From Heracleum sosnowskyi (taxonomy: Eukaryota > Streptophyta > Magnoliopsida > Apiales > Apiaceae), in assembly GCA_030848705.1 (NCBI GenBank), contig CM061236.1, forward strand, positions 57,245,481-57,309,480: a stretch of 64,000 nucleotides of DNA, in the 5' to 3' direction. Under the pieces are notes generated by a model, which did no database searches, was not told where the DNA came from, and was given only the letters and a program-made list of their open reading frames with translations. Position numbers and translations under genes: made by a program. This document shows positions 46,400-56,831 of the stretch, in pieces. Position 1 is the first letter of the stretch; the number at the start of each line of letters is the position of its first letter.

Positions 46400-46508
46400 A
46401 TCTCCCCCAATCTCATACTTTGTGAAATAAAGTATAGATTCCTAGATTCAATGATGTCAAAAACATATTTACAAAATGTACAAATATTTGCAGCAGCAAC
46501 TTATCTGT

Positions 46509-49500
46509 TTAAATTCTTTGATAGAACAGATTCATCTTCAAGAAGTTGGATAACAAATTTTCTTCTTTTTCTTCAAGAATTTGAATCAGTCTTTCCTTAG
46601 GATTTTTGAGTTCTTCATCTTCCTCATTAATCTGGTAGATAGCTGCTCTGAGATTTTGTATGGAGCTTCTCTGAAGACTGTGCTCTTCAAGCAAAAGATA
46701 AGCAATTTCCTTCCCATCAGGATTGAGAGTAAGTTGAGTCATGACAAAAGTCACTTCTTTAACAGCAGTGCCCCTTTGCATTTCCACATCTTGACCTCTT
46801 TGATTTAAGTACATGGGAGTATAATCACCATTGAAATTTATGTTTCCATCCAGTCTTCTTCTTATTGTTGACAAGATCATGTCACTCCACACTTTGCACA
46901 CTTCATTTTTCCATCGTAACAAATAATGAACATATTTCAGTTCCTTTGTAGTTTTCACCAACAAGTCTTGAATGGATAGAATCTTCACAGAACCATCTCT
47001 CATAAAATACAGAAGCTTTTCTTTCTTTTCAGAACCATCATGACAATCTATTACTATATCAACAGATAATAAATTGTTCAGGTTTTCAGAAGTTAAAATA
47101 CCTCCAATTTCAGTCAAGGCATAAGGATCAACATGAGGTGTATATAGATATTCAGCATCCCTGTGTCCAATACCTCCTCTTGAATTGTTTTCCATTTGCC
47201 TCAGATTTGAGAACATTTGAAACCAGAGTGTTTTTGATCTAACTGACTCAGAAAAATCAGCAACACTTGAGGTACTTGTGACAATTCTTCCAGACTGAAA
47301 ATTGATAGGTCTATCACACCTAAGTGTGTCAATGTTTTTCCACTTCTTATCTTTTTCCTTCTCATAAGCATAACTTCTTTCTAGTTGAGGTTCTTGTCTG
47401 CTTGGATTTCTCCACAACCTTCTGTTTGGAGTTTAAGCCTATGTACATAGAGATTGAAATCTCTATTTGTTATTCTTGTGATTTCTCTTCTTCTGTCTTC
47501 TTCTTCTTCATCTACTTCCTTGTTGTGAGAATCCGCCACAGTAGAAAGTATTAACAGATCAACCTCTTGTAGAATATCAGATTCATCAGGATCTTGAACT
47601 GTGTCAGGAACAATATCAGGATTAGAATCTTCAATTTGATTTGTATTACCGAGAGTTGATTTTTTTGTTTTTCTTCTCAATTCTGGTTCTTCTTCAACAT
47701 TTCCATCATCACCAAAAGTATACCTGTCAGGAACTACTAGAGTTTGAGTAGGTTCAAGAATTTCTTCAATCCTTAATCCTCTAGACCTTGTTTGTCTAGG
47801 CATAATTGAAATTGATGAGCTTCTTCTACCTCTTTGAGCACTTCTTCTACCTCTGCCTCCTCTACCTCTAACAGGAGCAGGATTCTTGAAACTCTCCATC
47901 ATTTCTCTTTGAGCATTTAAGAACTCTTCTTGTGAGAGATCAGGATATTCTTCAGTAGCAGTAGATAGTGCCTTTCTAGCAAATAACTGTTGTACCCTCT
48001 TATCAGTATGATAAAGAGTCACAACATCACCTTTCTTTGATTTGAACTTCTGGAATAGGTTTACAACATCATCAGGATTTTCAATGATTACATCTTCATC
48101 ACCCTCAGGAATTGTAGAAAGTGAATGTCCATGACCAGACGTCAGGATTTGATCAGTCATCAGGATTTGATCACATGTCAGGATTTGTTCTTCCGTCAGG
48201 ATCTGAGATTGTACCAATGTTCTCACTGTCCTTACTCCAGAATCAGAAACATGAGTTGACTGCGTTGTTTGACTTTGAGAAGTTTGAATAGTCTTCATAA
48301 CAGCAGCATCAGAGGTTTCTCCTTGTAGAACTTTGTCACCACCATCATTTCCAGTATCATCATCATTATTCCTTAATACTAGATCAGGTGTACATTTTGT
48401 AGAACTTACCTTCTCCCCCTTTTTGACATCAGCATTTGACAATATATTCAAAATTAAGGCAAGAGAGGTTTGTATATCAGTTACCTTAGAATCAAGTGAA
48501 TCAATTCTGTTGTTGATGGAGGTTTGTTCAGTAATGACTAACTTGACTTGGGATTCCACTATTCTTAGTTGAAGAGCAGTAGGCACCTTTGTGAAGTTTT
48601 GAGAAACGTTAGTCCTTACTAATTCTGTAGCAGCCTTGATAGAATCAATTTCATGTTTGAGGCCTTTGGATAAAAGAGTAGTTGCCTTCAAATGATTCTT
48701 TAAATCTTGATTCTCAATTAATTTCACTGCATCATAGGCATGTTCCAAAGCATATGGATAACTAACAGACTCAGAAGATCTGTACCATGAATTGTTCCAT
48801 TGATATTGTCTAAGTGCCTCAGCAGGAGAAATTTCAGAAGGAACAGAAAAATCTTGTCTGAGATCTTTTCCAGTAGAAGCCTGGCCAGCCATAAATGTGC
48901 TTCATGAACCAAAGTTGGTTCCAAGACTAGCTTTGATTGCTGTAGCAAGATGATCCTTCTCTTCATTATTATCATTATCACTATCATCACTATCATCAGC
49001 ATCAGAATCAAGAGTAACATCAGGATCAGGAATTGCAATACCTTTTAGCTTATCCTGAGATGCTGTGATAGACTCTGTCATTGGTCTTGAGCTTAGTTGC
49101 TGTATCAGGATTGGCTTATCAGTAGCACCACTAGCGCCAGGAGCAACACCGTCAGGATGAGATAAGCTTGCATCAGGATTTGATACCAATGGTTCTTGTG
49201 TAGCATGAGGTTCTGAAGCTGCTTTAACACTTTGAGTTAAAGGTTCTTGTGTACTTCCCTCATTGACAGTGTCCTCGACCATTCTTTCATTTTCACCAGA
49301 AATCCCTTGAGCATTGTCAGGAAATTCCTCAGAAGCTGTAGCTTTGCTTGCATCTTTAGATGGTTCTTGTGTGGCTGGAATGTTGATGTCATCATTCCCC
49401 CTTTGAGAAAATGGTTCTTGTGTGACCATTCCAATAGCTAAGCCTTCACCCAAACTTTGATTGAGTGGTTCTTGTGTGGCAGGATCTTCAGTAGCTGCTG

Positions 49501-50631
49501 AATCACATTGAGATTCAGGTTCTTGTGGACTTGATCCTTTCAACTTCTTCTGTCTATGAAAGACCTTTTTCTCTGCTTTCCTTTTCTTCTCCAATGGATG
49601 TAGAAACCCAAGATTGGAAGCAGCAGCACCATACTTCTCCCATGAAATATCAACATGTCTTGTAGTAGGAGAGGATTTGGCTGGAGAGTCTGAAACAGAG
49701 ACAACTTTTGTTGGAGTGACATCAGGAGTACCAACGTCAGGATTAGCTTGAGCATTAGGATTTGACTGCTCATCAGGAATTGATAGATCCTGACCATCAA
49801 TAGTCTGTGTCTCCAAAGGAATATGATACCTGCTTTTAGATAATTTCCTTTTCTTCTGTGGCTTAGATGATGGTGCCACAGCTTCAATAGCAGTATCAGC
49901 AACTTCCTTGATTATCTTAAATTTAGAGGAAATTGGCATGTCATCTTCAGAATCAGATTCATCCCTTAATACTAATTTTCTCTTCACAGAAACAGCCTCA
50001 GTCACCTTCTCAGCTTTCTTCTGAACCAGGACCCCTTGTACACCCCCTTGTTTCTTCTTTTTAGTGAGTGGTGTAGAGGAAAAATCCTTTGAACCTGATT
50101 GCCTTCCAGACACATCAGTTCTAGCTAATTTCTTTCATTTTACAACTAAAGTCTTTTGAGAGACAGTAGAGGTGGCTGTTAACTGTTTAGACTGTTTAGG
50201 TGGCATGCTTAGGTCGGGAACAAGGTGTGATGGACCTTGCCCCATAGCATTAGAAATTAAACCATAACGAGTAGGCATTTTATGATGCAAGAAAAGCCTG
50301 ACCTCATCAGGAATAAAGGCATTGCCAATAAAACCATTTGCCTTATCACAATTGACTAAGGACTTCAAGTTGTTTTCTGTAATTCTACAAATGGGTAGAA
50401 TCACATCATCCTCAAAAGTAACACCAGGACATAAGTGATTAAAAATTAATTGGAAAAATCTAATAAAACAAACATAGACTAATTTATCAGCTTTTCTATC
50501 ACTTAAAGCTTTCAACACAAAACTACCATAATAAAAAACTTGAGAGTAGATAAGAGAGTACCCAATTTTGAGTGATCCTGATGGCAGAGCATCAAAATTA
50601 GATGTGTTGGAAAATGATGATTTAATGAGTA
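46509..50631 (-). pseudogene. Sirevirus third ('envelope-like') ORF
   Basis: One frame runs from 50631 to about 47381, broken by TGA at 50137-50135 and 48904-48902. A frameshift near 47417-47381 moves it to the frame ending at 46509. Order: helix-rich N-terminal domain (VCFIRFFQLIFNHLCPG near 50450), basic cluster KKRKLSKSR near 49840, repeated TQEP motifs (49530-49190), acidic DSDADDSDDSDND, coiled coil (about 48670-48440), RG-rich RGRGGRGRR (about 47860) and a C-terminal domain. The same order is seen at 56832-59750. It has no signal peptide, and its envelope role is not supported by the sequence. The left end is cut by the inserted element. Confidence 0.78.
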
Positions 50632-51083
50632 TGTCAGGATCGGGTAGCATCAGTACTTGGAGCATCAGGAGCTGACGTCTGATGATGTCATCATCAGTGG
50701 CAGGTCAAGTCAGCAGATATTGATTGATACTATTCCGCAATTTCAGGAAAGGATTGATTTATAGAAGATATACTTCATCGAAGCTGTTACAGAAGATAAG
50801 CAACAAGAAGATCAATCTAATTAAATGTAGATTATCTTATGTAACAAAATGTGTAGCTGTGTGTGTATATAAACACAGGATAGGTTTTACGAGAGTAATA
50901 GCTTTTCACGAGTATTTTGAAAACCTAGCAGCTCTTAAGAACTCATAGTTTCTTGAGAGAGTTTGTATCAGTTTTTATAAAGATTAATAAAAGCTGATAT
51001 TGATTGTTTTATATTTGTTTATTCGATTATTTCATAAGATTATATTCAACCCCCCTTCTATAATCGACATCTACTGGGTATCA
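50632..51083 (+). repeat. 5' LTR of the plus-strand Sirevirus (about 452 bp)
   Basis: The right end, CTACTGGGTATCA, is fixed by the primer-binding site two bases later. The left end at TGTCAGGATCGGG is the likeliest TG, but the host sequence is similar in composition, so a shift of a few dozen bases is possible. Contains TATATAAACACAG (from 50866) and the ATTCAACCCCCCTTCTA box near 51045. Confidence 0.65.
50866..50873 (+). promoter_or_regulatory. TATA box of Sirevirus LTR
   Basis: TATATAAA followed by CACAG, the same core as in the LTRs at 1 kb and 60 kb. Confidence 0.6.
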
Positions 51084-51085
51084 AT

Positions 51086-51097
51086 TGGTATCAGAGC
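51086..51097 (+). promoter_or_regulatory. primer-binding site (initiator tRNA-Met)
   Basis: TGGTATCAGAGC, two bases after the LTR end. Confidence 0.92.
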
Positions 51098-51131
51098 AGA
51101 CTGATAATCTATCAAATCAGAAACGATCGAA

Positions 51132-53495
51132 ATGTCGGGAAACAGATATGAAACCATGAAGATTCCGATGTTGAAGAAATCAGAATTTTCAACATGGAAG
51201 GTAAGAATGCTTATGTATCTTGAAGCTTCAGATCCTGACTACATAGACAGGATAAACAATGGACCATTCATTCCAACAGAACCAGTCGCAGCAACTGAGA
51301 CAACTCCTGCAGGGCTGGCAACGAAAGAAAAGAGTAAATGGACGCCTGAAGATAAAGCTGAAATGATCAAAGATGCAAAGGTTAGAAATATCTTACACAA
51401 TAATTTAGATACTGTCTTATCTAACAGAGTTATTGCGTGTAAGACTGCTAAAGAGATATGGGATGCCTTGGAAGTTCAATGCCAAGGAACTGAAGAAATC
51501 AAGAAAAACAGGAGAGGTATTCTTATTCAAGAATATGAGCAATTTGAGGCAAAGCATAATGAAGACATAATAGAAATATATGATAGATTTCTTACTTTGC
51601 TAAATGAATTGTCATTGGTGGGAAATGTGTATGACGTTGAAGACTCAAACGTCAAATTCTTAAGATCCTTACCCATGGAATGGATAACTCAACAGAATCT
51701 TATAAGGCACACTTATAAGATGAACGTGATGACACTTGATGAAATCTATGGAATGCTGAAGACATATGATCTGGAGATCAAGCAAAAGGAAGGTACAAGA
51801 TCAAAGCCTAAATCTGTGGCCTTGAAAGTGGAATCAAAAGAAAAGCGTTTGCACCAAGGAAAAATGAAGGCTAAAGCTCATGTAGTAATAAAATTAGACA
51901 CTGATGTTGATACCGATGAAAGTACTGATGAGGAATCAGATGATGATTCTGAAAAGAACTGGTGCAGATGATGGCTATGATGGTTAAAGGGTTCAGAAGG
52001 ATGAAGCAGGGTAAATTCAGAAAAGATGGAAGAAAGTCAAAAGGAGATCAATATTCTGACAAGAAAAGCAAACAAAAGAAAATTGATCTCTCAAAGATTA
52101 AATGTTTCAATTGTGACAAGATGGGTCACTATGCAACTAAATGCAAGAAACCCAAAGTTGGAAAATCTGCTGGAAAGGCGCTTGTCACATCAAGCAAAGG
52201 ATGGATGGATTCTTCTGACTCTGAAGAAGAAGAAGAAGAAACAAACTATGCACTGATGGCTGAAATTGAGGAAGCATCTGAAAAGGTACCCAAAACTGCC
52301 TATGCTTTTGATACTGATAACATATGTGAATTAAAATCCTTTCTTAGAAACTTGCATATTAGTTATAATAATCAATCTAAGGAGAACGTCAGGATTTTAA
52401 AAGAAGCAGCTGATATAAAGGAAAGGAATGAGTATTTAGAGGCTGAGTTAGTCATTCTAAAAAATACTCAAAATTTGTGTGACAAACTTAAAGGGATAGA
52501 GATAGAACAGATGTTAAAAAATAGAATCTCTAGAAGTAGAGTTAAAGAAAGAACGAGAACATATAAGAGTGTGGACTCATTCTGGTAAACAAACTCATTT
52601 ACTTATAAATGATAGAAACTGGAAAGAGTGTCTTGGATACAAGAAGAATAAGGCAAAGAAAGATAAAAACATCAACCTATCCACTCATATAAAGTTTGTT
52701 CCTGCGAGTGACATGAAAGTCAATTCTACTTTTGAAAAAGGATCAAGTTCTAATATTGAAGTAATCTCTGAGGAAGAAATAGAAAATGTTTCTAATATAG
52801 AAATTGAGTCAATCTCAGAAACTGGATCCACTGATACTTCTTGTTCTAAAATCAGCACTAACATCTCTGATGAAACTGGTGCTAAATTTTTTACTGAAAC
52901 TGTCAAGAAAAGAATCACAAAAGAAAAGAATATAGGACATCTTTCCTCTGGCAAGTTAAAGAAAAAGATTAATGCAGTGACAGGTAAGAAAAATGAGAAG
53001 ATTCCCAAAAGACATAGGAATGGAAAAATAGGTATAGACAAGTCTAACAATTATAAATATATTCCCAATGCTCCAATAAAGACATGTCATACCTGTGGTA
53101 ATACTAACCATCTTGCCATTGATTGCAGGAAAAATAAAAAGAGGAAAGTTGAAATTTCTATTTCTGATGTTAGGAGTAGAAATGTTAATTATAAACCACA
53201 GAATCCTTGTTCTCACTGTGGTAGCAAATGACATTCAGTTTACACATGTACTAGTTATCACAATTTGTATCATGATAATTATGTTCCTTTGCCTAAATTC
53301 AATAAAGGTGCAAATTCAAGTGATAGATTGGTTTTGTTAACTAGAAATGTGTATGTTAAGAAAGACTCTGTTAAATCAAGTTCAAGTGGAGATAATTCAG
53401 TTGAAAATGATTTAAAGAAAAATTCCGCTGCAAATCTTAACAAGAAATTGAAAAACAGGACCCAACAAGTGTGGGTTCTTACAAATTCTAACTGA
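51132..53495 (+). pseudogene. gag: Sirevirus gag with two frameshifts and a nonsense codon
   Basis: ATG at 51132, 34 bases after the primer-binding site. UBN2-type gag core in residues 1-220, with blocks like those at 904-218 and in the 60 kb element. The frame shifts near 51955-51971 and returns near 52570-52588. Three zinc knuckles are visible: CFNCDKMGHYATKC (~52105), CHTCGNTNHLAIDC (~53087), and CSHCGSK-HSVYTC (~53206), where TGA at 53229-53231 stands for the expected TGG. The last stop is TGA 53493-53495. Between the first two knuckles there is a long coiled-coil, lysine-rich region. This long gag with several knuckles is typical of Sireviruses. Confidence 0.88.
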
Positions 53496-53503
53496 TTAAA
53501 ATA

Positions 53504-53513
53504 TTGATTGCAG
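53504..53513 (+). promoter_or_regulatory. possible 3' splice site at gag-pol junction
   Basis: TTGATTGCAG followed by GG, preceded by a CTAAC branch-point-like box about 21 bases upstream. The same arrangement is present in the 60 kb element (62647-62655). Splicing is inferred, not shown. Confidence 0.4.
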
Positions 53514-56500
53514 GGCAACATGAAAAATGTTTTGGTTCTGGATAGTGGATGTTCAGGACATATGACTGGAAATAAGTCCCTGCTGTCAGATTTTGAGAAG
53601 AAAGCTGGCCCAAAGGTTTCCTATGGAGATGGCAACATAGGACATACCTTGGGATATGGCAACATTGTGATTGGAAATGTCATCATTCAAAACGTAGCTC
53701 TAGTAGAAGGACTGAAGCACAATATCTTGAGCATCAGTCAAATTACAGACATAGGTTATCATGTCAATTTTTATGAATCTCACTGTGAAATAACAAGTAA
53801 GAAGGATGGAAAGGTGATTCTTACGGGTTATAGACGTGGTAACATATATGAAGCCAACTTACATTCTGCTACTGATGGAACAATGACATGTCTGCTATCA
53901 AAGGCATCAGTAGATGAAAGTTGGAACTGGCACAAGAAACTATCTCATTTGAATTTCAATAACATCAATGAGTTAGTAAGAAAGGACTTAGTGAGAGGTC
54001 TCCCAAAAGCAATGTATTCCCCTAATGGACTATGTGACTCATGTCAAAAGTCAAAGCAAAAGAGAATCAGCTTCAAAAGTAAATCAGAATACTCAATAGA
54101 CATGGCGTATCACCTGCTGCATCTGGATCTTTTTGGTCCCGTGAATGTGATGTCTATTAACAAGAAAAGGTATACTCTAGTTATTGTTGATGAGTATACA
54201 AGGTTTACATGGGTATACTTTCTGCATAAAAAGAGTGAAACACCAGAGATTCTGATAGAGCATGTCAAATTGCTGGAAAACGGATCAAGCAACAAAGTCA
54301 AAGTTCTTCGAAGTGATAATGGAACTGAGTTTAAAAACTCAACAATGGAAGAATTCTGTAAATCAAAAGGACTTGTGCAGCAATTCTCTGCTCCTGGTAC
54401 ACCTCAACAGAATGGAGTAGTTGAGAGGAAAAACAGAACTCTAATTGAAGCAGGAAGAACAATGCTGGAAGAAGCAAAGCTACCAACTTATTTCTGGGCA
54501 GAAGCTGTTAACACTGCTTTCTATACTCAGAACTGTACTTTGATCACAAGACATGGCAAGACTCCATATCAGATGATAAAAGGAAAGAAACCAAGCTTAA
54601 AACACTTGCACGTATTTGGGTGCAAATGTTTTATCTTACGGTCACACCCAGAGCAGCTTGGAAAATTTGAAACAAAAGCAGATGAAGGAATTTTTATTGG
54701 ATATCCTGATACAACAAAAGCTTTCAAGGTATATAATCTGAGAACTAATATTGTGAATGTCTCAGTAAATGTATCATTTGATGATAGGAGAATTACTGGA
54801 ATTAATGAAGATACTCATGAAGAATTGATATTTGGAGATGAACTATAAGCTGAAATCAGTAGTGATGATATTGAGGGGGAGCCTAATGATATCATAAATA
54901 CTACTGATAATACTACAAATGATGAATCTCTTGAAAACAACTCTTCTATAGACACTGATGGAAGTACTGATAACAGTACTGATACAAGTACTGACAGTAC
55001 ATCAGGAGATGACCATAAGAGAAATTCCAATTCAAGTGGAACTTATCAAGACACTGATGCAGGGGGAGCTTCGCATACAACTCAAGAAAGTTCTTTTGAG
55101 GAAGACACTGATGCAGGGGGAGCATCTAGTTCAAGAATTCAGTTACCGTCAGCAAGAAGATGGACACAAGCGCATCCTCCTGATCTTATTATTGGAGATC
55201 CTGATGCTGGTTTTCAAACAAGAAATGCAACTCAGAATGAGTGTCTGTTTAATAATTTTCTTTCACAGGAAGAACCAAAGAAAATTGAAGATGCTTTGAA
55301 AGATGTTGATTGGGTAACAACAATGCAAGAAGAACTTAATGAGTTTGAAAGAAATGAAGTCTGGAAACTTATTCCGAGACCCAAAAATAGATCCATTGTG
55401 GGAACTAAATGGATGTTCAGAAACAAAACTGATTCTGATGGAGTAATTACAAGGAACAAGGCCAGACTTGTAGCAAAAGGATACTCTCAGCAAGAAGGCA
55501 TTGATTATGACGAAACATTTGCTCCAGTCGCCAGATTGGAAGCCATCAGAATATTTCTAGCATATGCTGCACATATGAAATTCAAAGTCTTTCAGATGGA
55601 TGTTAAGAGTGCCTTCTTAAATGGAGAATTGGAGGAAGAAGTTTACGTTGAACAACCTCCAGGGTTTGTTGATCCTAAATATCCAGATCATGTGTACAGA
55701 CTGGATAAAGCTCTGTATGGACTCAAGCAAGCACCACGGACCTGGTATGAAACACTTACTCAGTTTCTTCTTGATAGTGGGTTCACACGGGGCACCATTG
55801 ATAAAACTCTGTTTTATATCCAAAAAGGCAAAGACTTGCTCTTAGTCCAGATATATGTAGATGACATAATCTTTGGATCTACTAATGCTACAATGTGTCA
55901 AAAGTTTGCTAAGTTGATGCAGTCAAGATATCAGATGAGCATGATGGGAGAAATGAACTACTTTCTGGGATTGCAAGTTAAACAAACTGATGAAGGGATT
56001 TTTATCAATCAGTCCAAGTACACCAGAAATTTGCTTAAGAAATTCAACATGCAAGATAGTGCTCCTGCCAGTACTCCCATGGCTACTGCCACCAAACTTG
56101 ACTCTAAGGAAGGAATTGAAGTGGATATCACAAGTTATAGAGGAATGATTGGTTCTCTCCTTTATCTCACTGCCAGTAGGCCGGATATTATGTTCGCAAC
56201 ATGTCTCTGTGCAAGATTTCAATCTCAACCACGAGAACCACATCTGATATCTGTAAAGAGGATATTTCGATATCTTAAAGGGACACCAAATCTTGGTTTG
56301 GGGTATCCCAGAGCATCAGACTTCACACTGATAGGATACTCTGATGCTGATTTTGCTGGTTGTAAAATTGACAGAAAAAGCACTTCTGGAAGCTGTCAAT
56401 TTTTGGGTGGTCGACTGGTTTCATGGTTTAGCAAGAAGCAGAAGTCAATTTCTACTTCAACGGCTGAAGCTGAATACATAGCTGCAGGAAGCTGTTGTGC

Positions 56501-56795
56501 TCAGATATTGTGGATGAATAATCAACTGCTGGATTACGGTTTGCACTTTTCAAAAATTCCTATTTATTGTGATAATCAAAGTGCTATTGCAATGACAGGA
56601 AATCCAATTCAGCACTCGCTAACCAAGCATATCAGTATCAGGTATCACTTTATTCGTGAACATGTGATGGAAGGAACAATTGAACTTCATTTTGTTCCAA
56701 CAAATCAACAATTGGCTGATATATTCACTAAGCCTCTGGCAGAGGCAGTATTCACTAGACTTGTGAATGAACTTGGAATGGTTACAAGCGAGTAA
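53508..56795 (+). pseudogene. pol: copia pol: protease, integrase, reverse transcriptase, RNase H; one in-frame stop
   Basis: A single frame runs over 1095 codons with one TAA (54846-54848). Aspartic protease active site VLDSGCSGHMTG near 53530. GAG-pre-integrase WNWHKKLSHLNF and CDSCQKSKQKR (HHCC zinc finger) precede the integrase core, with DLFGPV, SDNGTEF and QQNGVVERKNR (DDE residues present). An acidic linker (54850-55230) lies between integrase and reverse transcriptase. Reverse transcriptase shows QMDVKSAFLNG, LYGLKQAPRTWY and the catalytic YVDDII (~55857). RNase H follows with SDADFAG, STAEAEYIA and DNQSAI. Apart from the stop between integrase and reverse transcriptase, all catalytic motifs are intact, so decay is recent. 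Confidence 0.93.
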
Positions 56796-56831
56796 CTCCT
56801 GATACTTGATACTGCATACTGCTACTGATGA

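Larger units (their letters stand above)
45818..50631 (-). mobile_element. Sirevirus in minus orientation, 3' part
   Basis: Read on the minus strand: third ORF (50631 down to 46509), polypurine tract (46409-46400), 3' LTR (46399-45818). Pol, gag and the 5' LTR should lie to the right of the plus-strand element inserted at about 50632, outside the window. Left flank ATAAG (45813-45817) would be half of its target duplication. The LTR is of the family at 955-1461. Confidence 0.85.

Noticed and set aside
53508..56795. Possible endogenous pararetrovirus
   Set aside because: Integrase precedes reverse transcriptase, and LTRs plus a tRNA-Met primer site are present, which defines Ty1/copia elements.
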